Positions 43,500 to 53,117 of a stretch of 64,000 nt of DNA are shown here, piece by piece. This DNA is from JABWBD01 sp040768665 (GTDB lineage Bacteria > Planctomycetota > Planctomycetia > Pirellulales > Thermoguttaceae): assembly GCA_040768665.1 (NCBI GenBank), contig JAXGMN010000007.1, positions 186,001 to 250,000 of the forward strand, in the 5' to 3' direction. A program made the position numbers and the translations under genes. The notes beneath the pieces were generated by a model. It was given only the letters and a program-made list of their open reading frames with translations. It did no database searches and was not told the origin of the DNA. Each line of letters starts with the position of its first letter. The first letter of the stretch is position 1.

Positions 43500-43952
43500 T
43501 CAGCCATCCGTACCCTGGCTCCGAGGGCGAAATGGTATGAGGGTGCCTGGCGTGGCCAAGGGCTTTGCGAGATCACATACGCGAACTTCATGGAGTTGCT
43601 GGCGGGTGTTCGCCGTGACGTTTTCCAAGATGGACGAAAGCCGCTCCCCTGTGTCGTCAGGAAAGTCGGCTTTCAGTGGAAGCGCGGCTGTTATAGGACC
43701 GTCGACCGCTTCGATCACGTCCAGGAGCGTGATCATTTCTATGGGGCGGCGGATGAGGAAACCGCCGCGACCGCCACGCGTAGAGTGAAGAATCCCTGCC
43801 TTGGCCAGATCGCGGAGGACCTGGAGCAAGAACCGCTCGGGCATTTTACCATCGGCCGCCAATTTGCCACAGTTCACAGGTGCGATGTTCCCGCTGTTTA
43901 CCAAGCGCAGGACTGCGTGAATTGCGTACGTAACGCTATGGGACAATTTCAT
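43500..43952 (-). CDS. Rrf2-family transcriptional regulator
   Basis: This 150-residue winged-helix regulator starts MKLSHSVTYAIHAVLRLVNS. The recognition region is KMPERFLLQVLRDLAKAGIL and the wing is STRGGRGGFLIRRP. The usual Fe-S cysteine triad in the C-terminal half is absent (ALPLKADFPDDTGERLSSIL), so it is not expected to carry a cluster and probably senses something else. No obvious target gene is adjacent. Confidence 0.88.
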   Translation of the reverse strand: MKLSHSVTYAIHAVLRLVNSGNIAPVNCGKLAADGKMPERFLLQVLRDLAKAGILHSTRGGRGGFLIRRPIEMITLLDVIEAVDGPITAALPLKADFPDDTGERLSSILENVTANTRQQLHEVRVCDLAKPLATPGTLIPFRPRSQGTDG

Positions 43953-44383
43953 GGTTCATCTCCAATGCATGGTAATGCCGGGCAATGCCTGAATCGGCCG
44001 GCCCAACATCGCAACAAACAACCTCCGAAAAACACGGGCAAAGCCCCACTTGGCCTCTGCTTGCACAACACCGCAGCAGACGAGCTCGATAGCAGCAACT
44101 CGGTTTGACGGGTGCTGATTGAAACCAACTCAAGTTGGCTCGCACGTGTCGTGGCTGCCAACACCCCCGTTTTCGTTTCGAAAGACCACTCCCCCAAAGA
44201 CCTGGAATCGAAGCACGATGCCGCTGCCGTAATGGGTGCGATAAAGACCCCGCGCACGCCCGGTTTCGCACGCGGGGGTATACGAGGCGCGGTAATTGCC
44301 CTCGCAAAAAATGATTGAGTCCGGGTTACAGATGGCGTGTTTGAACCAGTTGGAAGAGGCAGCCTCACGGCCGAGCGCAGTTG
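43953..44383. other. Intergenic, no gene recognised
   Basis: 431 bases between the Rrf2 start and the csrA stop contain no convincing frame. A cgcgcacgcccggtttcgcacgcgg imperfect hairpin at ~44249-44275 is the only structure noticed. Confidence 0.4.
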
Positions 44384-44572
44384 TCACCCATCATTCAATC
44401 CTGCGATTTTGGATGCTCCGGCCTTCGCCACGAGTTCTCCTCGCCAAACCGGGACCTCACGGGGCGCTTCGACTGCGACCTTGGCACGATTGCCACGGAT
44501 TTCAAGGATCCGCACTTGAATATTCGTGCCGATGCACACCACCTCCCCTGGCTTCCTCCCAAGCACAAGCAT
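44384..44572 (-). CDS. csrA: CsrA RNA-binding regulator
   Basis: This 62-residue CsrA family protein starts MLVLGRKPGEVVCIG, and the characteristic core VRILEIRGNRAKVAVEAPRE is followed by VPVWRGEL (R/E contact region in place of the usual V-x-R-x-E). CsrA dimers bind GGA motifs in mRNA leaders and alter translation or decay. In Planctomycetes it usually links to flagella or central metabolism; here it stands alone among gene fragments, with no flagellar gene in the window. Full length for the family. Confidence 0.93.
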   Translation of the reverse strand: MLVLGRKPGEVVCIGTNIQVRILEIRGNRAKVAVEAPREVPVWRGELVAKAGASKIAGLNDG

Positions 44573-44904
44573 GACGTCAGACTCCCTTCACAGCGACCGG
44601 CGGGCCGCGGTTCTCCTGATGGTTTCACCCATCCCGCCAAAATCCTTACGCACAACGCGTGCCAATCGCAGCCTGGATGCTGAATTCGACAGAAGTTCCT
44701 TCCAATACGTGGTTTATCGGGAGGACTATGTCTGGGCGCCTCCGAATACGCGCCGTCAGGTGTACGGTATGGCGATACGGGATGCTCCAATTTGCGACAG
44801 CCGCCACTCTGCACCGCTGTTGGGTCGCATCACGCAGGCCGAAGTCGCGCCGATCGCAAAGTCATGCAGTCAATCAGCCAAGAGCAACTCGGCAGCTCAA
44901 GCGA
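44573..44904. other. Upstream region of csrA, no gene recognised
   Basis: 332 bases with no recognisable gene. A plus-strand frame is open here but has no family pattern until ~44905. The csrA promoter must lie here. Confidence 0.35.
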
Positions 44905-45209
44905 TCGACTACTATCAGCCTTTGGACGAATCGAAGGAGTTCGTCCCGCCGAAGCCGACCGTCCCTTGGGGCCAAGCCACCCAAGGGCATTACGACGAGT
45001 GGATCAGGGCCTGCAAAACCGGTTCGCCGACAGCGTGCAATTTCCAGTACGCGGGCTTGTTGATCGAGCATAACATGCTCGGCAACGTGGCCTAGCGTCT
45101 GGGGCGCAAGATCACTTGGGATGCCCGGAATATGAAGGCTGTCGATTGCCCGAAGGCCGACCAGTACATCTATCGAAGCTATCGCGAAGGCTGGGAGCTG
45201 CCCGGATGA
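44905..45209 (+). pseudogene. C-terminal fragment of a Gfo/Idh/MocA oxidoreductase with internal stop
   Basis: The plus strand reads FVPPKPTVPWGQATQGHYDE, WIRACKTGSPTACNFQYAGL, LIEHNMLGNVA, then a TAG at 45093-45095, then in the same frame RLGRKITWDARNMKAVDCPK and YIYRSYREGWEL, ending at 45209. This is the characteristic tail of the oxidoreductase family (GNVALRLGKK... in intact members). The N-terminal three quarters are missing. It overlaps the 3' end of the glycosidase on the other strand by 31 bases. Confidence 0.8.
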
Positions 45210-48200
45210 GGGGGTTCGGCAATGCCTGGAAGGTCAAACGATGTACTGAACTCCGCGTCTGCCTTGTCGAACACGATCTGCTTCATCCAGAGCGGGCCGC
45301 CGACGTGAGTCAACTCGATCGAGGAATCGGCCTGAGCAGTGCCTCCGCGCAGCCGGTAACCGTCGGGGACGTAAACATAAACTCGCCCCGAGACGCCCGG
45401 CATGCGCCGGCAGCAGCCCGCAAGGGTGCGACTTGGCTCGTCCCACATCAGTCGCTTGATCTCGTGGTATCCGCCCAGCAAGTGCATATCGGTAGCGATC
45501 ACTTGCGGCCGCGTTGGGCGGCGGTGGATCAGCAGGACGCGGGCCGTGTGAGGTGCCAGCGACACCGTTACCCGATCCTTGTACGAACCGAGAAACTTCT
45601 CTTCCCAGAATTCAAACACGGTGACTTCGGTTCCCTCGGGTAATCCCAGGGCCGCGAGTTCTATGGTTTGCTCCTGTGGGTGGTCTTCGAAATTCAGCAC
45701 GCCCACGGCGTCCCATTCGCCGACTTCGCTTTTGCAGTGCGTGTGCCAGAGAGAGGGCATCGCCCGTTGGAAGAGGTCCAATGGCCGGGCCGTGGGGTTG
45801 CCCGGCGGCAAGCACTTCTGCATCATGTGGATCCGGGATAAGTCCAGGGGGCGGAAGTCGTCGCTGAACGAAATGCTGCACCCAGCCATCGCCATCAGCG
45901 ACATCTTGAAGCGGGCTTCTTCCACGTCCGCCTTCATTCCCACGCTCATGTCGCACACTTCGCGGTGGTAAAGGCGATCGTTGACCCAGTAGTTCGACGC
46001 GAGAAGAGGGGCGTTGGCCCGCTCCAACTCCATCCAGTTTTGCAGTCCGGCGTCGCCCGTATCGGGGCCCTGGTAAGCACTGCTGGCCAGACCGACCGAC
46101 AACAGCGGCGGCGTCTGGCAGTAGCGGATCCAGGAATCAGGGCCGGCGCCTCGCCGGATGGCGGCCATCGCCCGCCCCAGCGCCGGCGAGCCGGCGATGA
46201 AATCGATCTTGTAGTAGCCGGCACCCTCGGAAGAGAGTCGGGCAAATGTCTCGGCGATCCATTGTTCGGCGGCCGGATGGGAGGCGTCGATCACGGTCAT
46301 CTCCGGGTTGGGAACCCAGAACCAGCGGCCGGTGCCGGCGGGTTTTCCCTCGGCGTTCTTGATCATCCACTCGGGATGATCGCGGAACAGTTGGCTCGTG
46401 AAGGCCACCTGCGTCGGGGCGATCCAAAGCCCCAGTTTCATCCCCCAGCGCGATTGAAGCTGTTCGGAAAGCCACTTCAGCCCGTGCGGAAAACGCTCGT
46501 TGGGCACCCAGTCTCCGCAAACGTCGCCGCGCTGCCAGCCGTGATCCAGTTGGATCACGCTCATTCCCAACGGCTTGAAATGCTCCGCGGCAATCGCTGC
46601 GTGCGTCAGGACGATCTCCTCGTCGATTCCCATGCGAATCGGATACCAACTGCACCACAGCGCGTTGGCACCGGTGCGAACCGGCGGAGACGCCGTCGCC
46701 GCAACCGCATCGCCATATCGCTCCAGCGCGTCGAAACCGTTCTGTTCCACCGAGAGCCACGCGGGGTCGACGGCCAACGTTTCGCCGGCGTGGAGGACTC
46801 GTCCCACGTGCAGAGTGACTCCCAGAGACGTGCCCCCTTCACCGGCCTGGAACCGGGCGTGCGCCGACGGCGAGCCCTCTCGAGCCGACAATGAGCCGAT
46901 CGCCAGTCCGCCCGGTTGTCGTTGTGGTATCAACGCGAGCACGTCCGCGCTGCCGTACTGGACGGCGGCCTCCACTCCCGCTTCGTCAAGGGGGGCGGGC
47001 CGGCAGGGGGAGGCGGGCGCCTGCATCAAACATGCCAGATGCCACCAGCCTCGATCGCCTTCAGGCAGGTCGATCATCTTTACCACGCCCACCGGCACGT
47101 CGCGGTCGGTGCGGTTGGTGATCTGAGCCCAGACGACCACGGCCGGCTGGCCGTCGTACAGTTTCATAAAGCGTTCGATCTCGATATCCTCGCCCCAGTA
47201 CTGACGAATCTCCATGCCGTTGCCGATCGTGTCGGTGAACGGAACCACCTCGGCCTGCACTTCTTTCGGGGCGATATTGCGACCGTCGACCTCGGCGCCA
47301 AAGCCGATGTGTCGCACGGCCGCGTCGAAGTCAAGCCAGGTCGCATCCCAGGTTCCGTCGGATTCGTCCAAGACAACGCACACGCGGTTGTTCGCCAAGC
47401 GCAATCGGCCCTCCTCGCGCGAAGAGGCCGCTTTCCCGCTCGCCTCGCACTGCTGGGCAAACCGGCGCGCGGCGGCAATATCCTTGGCGCGATCGGGCCA
47501 GACGGTTGCCGCTTTCCCCAGCCCATGTATCATTCGCTGCAAACTTGCCTCCAACCGCTCGATCTCGCCCACCAAAGGCGGCTGGTCCGACTCGCCGAGC
47601 GAGTCCCACTGGGCAAATCGCTCGGAGAGCCGGCGATGTGTGGCGTCGATCGAGTCGAAGGCGAACTGAAATCCCGCGAACCGCGGCTCCGTCTTCAAGC
47701 CCAGGCCCTCCGCAATTCCGTGCAACTCCTTCCATCGCACTGCACAGTCGTCGAGCCGCGCGGCTGCATATCCCTTTAGCTCCGCGGTGGATAACGGTGG
47801 GCCGAAGATCTCGACCTCATAGACGTCGGTGTGTGGGGATGGGCCGCCGGACCGCGTAATGACCAACCGCACGGCCGTGGTCTGGACTGGATCGAACGTG
47901 GCCAGCCAGCCGCCCGACCCGGCGTCCTGAATCGTTGCCACCTTGGTGAATTCGTTGGCCTCGGAGCCGGCAACTTGAACTTTCGCGTCCAGGATGCCGT
48001 CGTTGTCGATCCGCTCGCCGAAGACGGCCACCGCGCTCACCTTCTGACTGCCAAACAGGTTCAACGTGATCCACTGCGGCGCCGCGTCGCTGGGGGGCAC
48101 GTTGGCGACCCATTTCGAGCCCCGATTTCCGTCGGCCGCCCGCGCGGGCGCGTATTGCCCGTTCTCCGACGATAGGAACGACGAGGCTTTGACGCCGGCG

Positions 48201-48343
48201 ACCGCGACGCGGCGCAATCCCGACGGCCCCCAGTCTTTGGAGATGTCCTGCACCTGCCCGGCGGCTGCCAACGCTGCCATCCAAACAGGAACGAACGCCG
48301 CGCCCAGTGCCCTGCAAGTTTCCCGCCACCGTTGCCTTGCCAT
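45179..48343 (-). CDS. Secreted GH-D clan (alpha-galactosidase-like) glycosidase with discoidin domain
   Basis: This 1054-residue exported glycosidase has a signal peptide (LGAAFVPVWMAALAAAG), an F5/8-type C (discoidin) carbohydrate-binding domain at ~40-180 (ARAADGNRGSKWVANVPPSD, FGSQKVSAVAVFGE), and an N-terminal beta-sandwich of GH36 type. A TIM barrel follows with NALWCSWYPIRMG, MSVIQLDHGWQRGDVCGDWV, LGLWIAPTQVAFTSQLFRDH and YYKIDFIAG, in which Asp ~713 is the expected nucleophile. The acid/base is probably in the GPDTGDAGLQNWMELE region. A C-terminal beta-domain ends it. It probably removes alpha-galactose or a related sugar from a complex polysaccharide. Intact. Confidence 0.88.
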   Translation of the reverse strand: MARQRWRETCRALGAAFVPVWMAALAAAGQVQDISKDWGPSGLRRVAVAGVKASSFLSSENGQYAPARAADGNRGSKWVANVPPSDAAPQWITLNLFGSQKVSAVAVFGERIDNDGILDAKVQVAGSEANEFTKVATIQDAGSGGWLATFDPVQTTAVRLVITRSGGPSPHTDVYEVEIFGPPLSTAELKGYAAARLDDCAVRWKELHGIAEGLGLKTEPRFAGFQFAFDSIDATHRRLSERFAQWDSLGESDQPPLVGEIERLEASLQRMIHGLGKAATVWPDRAKDIAAARRFAQQCEASGKAASSREEGRLRLANNRVCVVLDESDGTWDATWLDFDAAVRHIGFGAEVDGRNIAPKEVQAEVVPFTDTIGNGMEIRQYWGEDIEIERFMKLYDGQPAVVVWAQITNRTDRDVPVGVVKMIDLPEGDRGWWHLACLMQAPASPCRPAPLDEAGVEAAVQYGSADVLALIPQRQPGGLAIGSLSAREGSPSAHARFQAGEGGTSLGVTLHVGRVLHAGETLAVDPAWLSVEQNGFDALERYGDAVAATASPPVRTGANALWCSWYPIRMGIDEEIVLTHAAIAAEHFKPLGMSVIQLDHGWQRGDVCGDWVPNERFPHGLKWLSEQLQSRWGMKLGLWIAPTQVAFTSQLFRDHPEWMIKNAEGKPAGTGRWFWVPNPEMTVIDASHPAAEQWIAETFARLSSEGAGYYKIDFIAGSPALGRAMAAIRRGAGPDSWIRYCQTPPLLSVGLASSAYQGPDTGDAGLQNWMELERANAPLLASNYWVNDRLYHREVCDMSVGMKADVEEARFKMSLMAMAGCSISFSDDFRPLDLSRIHMMQKCLPPGNPTARPLDLFQRAMPSLWHTHCKSEVGEWDAVGVLNFEDHPQEQTIELAALGLPEGTEVTVFEFWEEKFLGSYKDRVTVSLAPHTARVLLIHRRPTRPQVIATDMHLLGGYHEIKRLMWDEPSRTLAGCCRRMPGVSGRVYVYVPDGYRLRGGTAQADSSIELTHVGGPLWMKQIVFDKADAEFSTSFDLPGIAEPPHPGSSQPSR

Positions 48344-48529
48344 CAGTTGTCCTTTGGGGTTATTCGACGGGAATCGGGAGCCAGTCCCCGGTTCTTCGGC
48401 CCGTAGGATCGGCGAAGGAATAACTGTCGTAGTTACAGGTGGTGGCGGGGCCGACCCCTTCCCACGTCGATTTTGCGACAGTCATTCACTCGCCGACCCT
48501 TAACGTGTGTCTTGTATTGTCTCACATCG

Positions 48530-48742
48530 CTGTTTTCGACGCGAGCATCACGGGCGACTGCGTCAAATGGGCTCGGGTACGACATCCCTCCCGGGAGATC
48601 ATCCGGTCGCGGAAGTCGAAGCAGGCGATATTCGTGTCGGGCGTCTCCTGGTCATCGTCCTTGTGATGGAACTTCCCGCCGCGGATCGTGGCCGGGCCGT
48701 GCCGGTGGTCGGGCAAGGAGGATCGGGTCATGGTCGTCATCG
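48530..48742 (-). pseudogene. Internal fragment of another Gfo/Idh/MocA oxidoreductase
   Basis: The minus strand reads MTTMTRSSLPDHRHGPATIR, GGKFHHKDDDQETPDTNIAC and FDFRDRMISREG, matching the GG-x-Y/F-x-x-K/D-DD-x-ETPDT segment of exported family members. Both the Rossmann half and the C-terminus are absent. Confidence 0.65.
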
Positions 48743-48758
48743 TGTTTTCCCGGGTCTC

Positions 48759-49637
48759 TCAATCGCGGTTGCCGGGATTCTCTTCGGGATCGGTACCAAC
48801 CTTTCGGCTGCCACCGAAACCGGTCGGGACCCGAGCCAGCACCTCGCGGTGAACCACCGCTCCCTTCCTCATCACGATCCGAGGCACCGCTCGGCCTTGT
48901 CCGGTCCAAACGAGGGCCGGGTGTGGGCGGCGGTAGTGCGGCATCACCTCGATGCGCTCGCCCACGTTCCATCCGAGCTTGCCCCGCCGGCGCGCCCGAT
49001 CCACGTACTTGCGGTCGCCGCTTTCCTCGTACTTCCGCCGATCATCGGCCAGCACGTCGGGGGTGATCAGCTCGGGGTCGTCGGCCAGCAGGCAGAGCAT
49101 CGCAGACAGCCGCAGGCAGTTCTGGACCAGTGGCAGGTACTCGTCCGAGTAGAAATTGCCGCTCATGATGTAGCTTTGGGTGTTGGCGGCCGACTCCTGA
49201 AAGGATTGCTCAAGAGTCTTGCCCGGCTCGCACCCCAACGTGATATGCATGTTGGCCAACCCCGTAGGCCGCATGAAGTTCACCCACAGCCGCAGTTCGC
49301 TGCCGGGCTCATCCTGGCACATCAGCGCGGTCTGCACCCCGGGCAGTTCCTCGATCGGCTTGTCCGCCGGCAGGCGGACCGCCAGCGCCGGCATGGCTGT
49401 GCGGATCAAGCAGGCATCCAGGTCCAGCCGCAGGTGCAACAGCGCGGGGACGATTGCCGGGTAAAGCTGATAGTACGGGCGGCGGTGCCGTTTCCAGGCG
49501 GCTTCGGCCAGAACCAGCCCGTTGCCCGCGCGGGCACCGCCAGCGAGGGAAGCAGCGTAGAACATCTCCTCGGTCACGTGCCGCTGGAGCTGGTTCCGCG
49601 TTTCTTCCCACAGAGTCCGATATTCGTAGAACTTCAT
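48759..49637 (-). CDS. Hypothetical protein
   Basis: This 292-residue protein starts MKFYEYRTLWEETRNQLQRH. It is soluble, with no signal peptide or membrane helix, and contains MFYAASLAGGARAGNGLVLA, a central helical region (DEYLPLVQNCLRLSAMLCLL) and a basic C-terminus (RRRGKLGWNVGERIEVMPHY). No family was recognised. The frame is intact and the composition matches neighbouring genes, so it is probably real. The ATG at 49637 was chosen because the upstream extension is the 68-bp dispersed repeat. Confidence 0.65.
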   Translation of the reverse strand: MKFYEYRTLWEETRNQLQRHVTEEMFYAASLAGGARAGNGLVLAEAAWKRHRRPYYQLYPAIVPALLHLRLDLDACLIRTAMPALAVRLPADKPIEELPGVQTALMCQDEPGSELRLWVNFMRPTGLANMHITLGCEPGKTLEQSFQESAANTQSYIMSGNFYSDEYLPLVQNCLRLSAMLCLLADDPELITPDVLADDRRKYEESGDRKYVDRARRRGKLGWNVGERIEVMPHYRRPHPALVWTGQGRAVPRIVMRKGAVVHREVLARVPTGFGGSRKVGTDPEENPGNRD

Positions 49638-49645
49638 CGGCAAGC

Positions 49646-49713
49646 CCTCCCGGTGAGGGCAGGATAACATGGCAGCGCGGTCGTGGACAGATGGTGGCGT
49701 TCCCAAAAGGCTG
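49646..49713. repeat. 68-bp dispersed repeat, copy 1
   Basis: It runs from cctcccggtgagggcaggat to cgttcccaaaaggctg. It matches 52540-52607 over the same length with about nine differences, and has a gcagcgcggtcgtgg core. It forms the terminal codons of the truncated gene on its right. Confidence 0.8.
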
Positions 49714-50574
49714 ATAGGTCGGCGGCCTCGTCGTCGCTCGCCCCAAACAATACTGTCCGCAACAGCACGCTGCCGACTCGGTTAGCGCACTCGGGTAGAT
49801 CGTCGCTGATGCGAACCCGCAGCGTGATGGGCTGGCCATCGCGGGCGAGATCCGCCGGAAGGGGCGCATCGTCGTTGCGATTGAAGTATCCTTCGGCCCA
49901 GGGATACCCGCCGCGGCGCTCGACGTTGAACTGCAGCGTGTCGGCAGCGCCGACTTCCTGATAAGCCTGTTGATGCGAGCGGGGGCCAGGCAGGTAATCG
50001 TCGCCGAACGTGTGTTGTGTCTCCGGCGGGCCGTTCGACCAATTGAACGTGCATACGCTGTCGGCCCCTTGCTGCCACCAGTTGCCAAACACGCCCCGCA
50101 GCAGCTCGATCGGCGCATAGCGGTAGCCGTCGGTCGTATGATGGTCGTCAAAGCACGGCTGCAGCTTGATGTTCCGGCCGGCCGTGATGCGTCGGAAGGC
50201 GGCCAAGTCGACTTCCATCGACCGCGAGCCGAGCGTGAAAATGTCGATCAGGTTTTCGGCAACCCAGACTTCGACATCGAAGCCATCGATGCGGCAGCCT
50301 TTGAGGTTCTGCGGAACCTTGGCAGCTAGCAAGAAAGGCCGCCCGCGCTTTCGCTCCACCCCGAGGAGCATTTGCCGGACACTCCGCACCAGATCGGTCA
50401 CGTGATGGCGCAGCTCCCACGACGGCCAACCGCCTTGTGGTGTTCCGCAGAGAGCTCGAGGGCGATGTCGGCGGCGGAGTTCGTCAACGCGGGGCAGGCC
50501 AATGCTCCCCCACAAGCTGCGAACATTGACTTGAGGAACTGCCGGCGGGCGAGCGGGCGCCATGGTTGGTCCAT
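49714..50574 (-). pseudogene. Broken exported glycoside-hydrolase-like gene
   Basis: The ATG at 50574 gives a Tat leader (MDQPWRPLARRQFLKSMFAA) and then ALTNSAADIALELSAEH, ending at a stop. The main body lies in another frame: HVTDLVRSVRQMLLGVERKR, GCRIDGFDVEVWVAENLIDI, TAGRNIKLQPCFDDHHTTDG, GVFGNWWQQGADSVCTFNWS. Barrel-like sequence then a beta-domain (LRVRISDDLPECANRVGSVL) suggests a family-10-like or uncharacterised planctomycete glycosidase. The 3' end runs into the 68-bp repeat. At least one frameshift and probably a deletion near the N-terminus are required. Confidence 0.7.
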
Positions 50575-50718
50575 TCGAGCGTCTCCTCCTATATAGGTTC
50601 ACCGGGTGTTGGCGGCGGCACCGGTGGCCTCGCGATGCACGGACATGGGCGATGTCGGCATGGCAATTTCCTGTGTCGTCTATCCTGGCCCTGGGCACAT
50701 GCAATGCGGAACCTGCCG

Positions 50719-52298
50719 TCACTCAGACTCAGCCAGTGCCGGTGCCCATCTCTTCTCTTGCGTCGTTTCGAACCGAACGATGGTGTCGTTGGTGGCAATC
50801 TGTCCGTCGTGGCTCGTGCCGCGGTCGATCAGCGTTCTCAGGTCTCTTGTCATGCGCTCCACGACGTCCGGGTGTTTTCGGGACAAGTCAGTTTGCTCGC
50901 CGACGTCGGAGTCGAGGCGGTACAACTCGGGGAGGGTCGGTTTACCGCGTGACTGTTCCAGGTTCGGCTTGCTCAACCGCCAGACGAGTTTCCAGGGACC
51001 GTCTCGGTAGGCGAACTCGCCGAAGTTGGAGTGGCTTACCAGCGTGGTGCGGCCCTCCGCGTCCGACTTGCCCAGTATCGCCGGCAGAAAACTCAGGCTG
51101 TCCTCAGCGCCGCCGGCAGGCGGTTCCGCCTCGACGATCTCCGCGCATGTGGAGAACAGATCGGTGAGGCAGACCATCTGCGCGCTGGTGGTTCCGGCCG
51201 CGCCGCGTCTCGGCCCGCGGATGACCAGGGCACGCGATGGCCGCCCTCCCAGATGTCACCCTTATGCCCGCGATACGGACCGCTCGGCTGGTGCCCCGCG
51301 GCGACAAGTTGCTGCCAGCCGGTGTAGTGCGAGTGGCCGTTATCGGCGGTGAAGACGATGAGCGTGTGCTCAGCAAGGCCGGCGTCGTCGATCGCCTTGA
51401 CGACCTGTCCCACGGACCAGTCGGTTTCCATCACAAAGTCCGCGATCGGGGCGATGCCGCTCTTGCCCTGGAAATCCTTCGACGGCACGATCGGCTCATG
51501 CGGCGAGGTGAGGGCGAAGTAGAGAAAGAACGGCTGCTCTTCCTTCGCCCGTTCTTGGACATACCGCACGGCCCGCCGCGTGATCTCGGGCAGGATGTCC
51601 TGCATCTGCCAGTCCGGAGCGGCGGGCGCACCGGCGAAGGCTGTGGGCAGGACGACGCCGTCGCTCGGGTCTGGGGCAAACTTCTCGGTTGGAAGCGTCG
51701 CGATGCGATCGTTCTCAATGTACGTAAACGGCGGGAGGTTCGGCAGGTCGACGCCGAAGTAGTAGTCGAAGCCACGATCGGTTGGGCCGCCGGCGATCGG
51801 CTTGGAAAAATCCCACTCAAGAGACGCCTGCCCGTTGTGTTTCTCCGTCATCTGACTGCGCTGCGGCCCCGGCCACTCCCAGCCGAGGTGCCATTTGCCG
51901 ATGCACGCCGTATGGTAGCCGTGCTGCTGGAGGAACCCGGGCAACGTCGGCCGATCTTCATCGATCAGCGGCGGTTCGTACGCCGCAATAACCCATTCCT
52001 GGAGCCGCGTCCGCCAGTTGTAGCGGCCCGTCAGCAGGCCGTACCGTGTGGGAGAACAGACGGCCGACGAACTGTGAGCATCGGTGAAGCTCCGTCCTTG
52101 GTGGACCAGACGATCCAGGTGCGGCGTCGGGACTTTGTTCTCCGGGTAGTGAGCCTGGATGTCTCCTACGCCGAAGTCGTCAGCGAGGAGGATGACGATG
52201 TTGGGTCTTGCCGAAGACTGCGACGTCTCGCCGGCTTGCGGGGCGGCCAGCGGAGCCAGCAGCGGCGGCACGATGCCGAGGATGGTCCAGTGTTTCAT
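50719..52298 (-). pseudogene. Exported arylsulfatase with a one-base deletion
   Basis: A formylglycine-dependent sulfatase in two frames. The 5' part (52298 to ~51235) has a signal peptide (ILGIVPPLLAPLAAPQAG), the metal motif NIVILLADDFGVGDI, the signature CSPTR in SSSAVCSPTRYGLLTGRYNW (Cys becomes formylglycine), CIGKWHLG, and FTADNGHSHYTGW. After GGHRVP the frame is lost; adding one base to the CCC run at ~51235 restores LVIRGPRRGAAGTTSAQMVC and joins the 3' frame (LTDLFSTCAEIVEAE, SHSNFGEFAYRDGPWKLVWR). The only defect is a homopolymer-adjacent single-base deletion, so this may be a sequencing error and the enzyme functional. It probably desulfates a polysaccharide. Confidence 0.88.
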
Positions 52299-52325
52299 TC
52301 GCGGTTTCTCCTCAGGCGAGCCGGG

Positions 52326-52490
52326 CTAGGCGCCATTGTCCCTCCTGCCGCCGCCCCAAAGCGGCGGCGACAACGTGACGTTCCATGTATCGCACTTCGA
52401 CGGAAGTTCCTCGACCTTCTCGGGCATTTCAGGACCAAGACCTCTGATCTCGCCGATGTTGTCGGAGAGACGGTAGAGTCTCGCCTCGGT
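52326..52490 (-). pseudogene. C-terminal remnant of a second sulfatase
   Basis: The minus strand reads LTEARLYRLSDNIGEIRGLG, then PEMPEKVEELPSKCDTWNVT and LSPPLWGGGRRD before the stop. This is the C-terminal subdomain of arylsulfatases (LYNL-x-x-D-x-GE... pattern). It is cut on its right near the 68-bp repeat and lies 27 bases upstream of the other sulfatase start. Confidence 0.75.
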
Positions 52491-52539
52491 CAAGGGCTGC
52501 CTGCGGCCGCCGGTGCGCATGTCAGCATTGCTATCATCG

Positions 52540-52607
52540 CCTCCCGGTGAGGACAGGATAACACGGCTGCGCGGCCGTGGACAGACGGTGGCGTCCCCGT
52601 TAGGCTG
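52540..52607. repeat. 68-bp dispersed repeat, copy 2
   Basis: It runs from cctcccggtgaggacaggat to cgtccccgttaggctg. Same extent as copy 1 at 49646-49713. It lies exactly between the truncated sulfatase and the truncated GH43-like gene. Confidence 0.8.
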
Positions 52608-52614
52608 GACGAGC

Positions 52615-52966
52615 ATGATCCACGATTTACTCGCAGGAGCCCGTGCCATGATCTGTTTGATATTTCCGGGGGTTGCGCTCGCGGCCGCGAACCTCTGCTA
52701 CGCCGCCACCCCGATCCACAATTACTCCGCCTGGAGCGACACTGCCGGCAACCCGATTTCCTGCCATGACGGCGGGATCTCACGTTTCGGCAAGACCTTC
52801 TACTGGTACGGGACACTTCGCTATGTGTGACCAGTGGTTCCGCGGGCCCAAGGGAGAGCGGGTGCCGATCGACGAATCCTGCCAGTTATGGCTGCCGGTG
52901 TCGTTCGATCCGGCAACCGGGACGGCCAGGATGCTGCACGCCACGCAGTGGAACCCCTGGAAATGA
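52615..52966 (+). pseudogene. GH43-like hydrolase reduced to its two ends
   Basis: MIHDLLAGARAMICLIFPGV (signal-like) is followed by PIHNYSAWSDTAGNPISCHD, GGISRFGKTFYWYG, the first blade of a GH43/GH32-type five-bladed propeller (the H-x-GG-I...YYWYG pattern). Directly after, in another frame, comes a C-terminal tail (QWFRGPKGERVPIDESCQLW, LPVSFDPATGTARM). The ~300 residues between are deleted. It cannot be functional. Confidence 0.7.
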
Positions 52967-53017
52967 GAAGTGGCTCATCGCTCGGACCATGCCCTACGAC
53001 TTTAAGGAATCGCATCG

Positions 53018-53107
53018 ATGACACGACTCGCCCTGCTCGCCTTGACGGTCGCGTTCCGTGGCGTCGTCCCTGCCGCCCGGCCCAGTCGAGGAAGCCGCAT
53101 CGACTAA
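53018..53107 (+). pseudogene. Orphan signal peptide fragment
   Basis: MTRLALLALTVAFRGVVPAA, then nine residues and a stop. It looks like the leader of a lost exported protein immediately after the GH43 remnant, and it may continue the same decayed operon. Confidence 0.35.
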
Positions 53108-53117
53108 CCCGTCTCGG

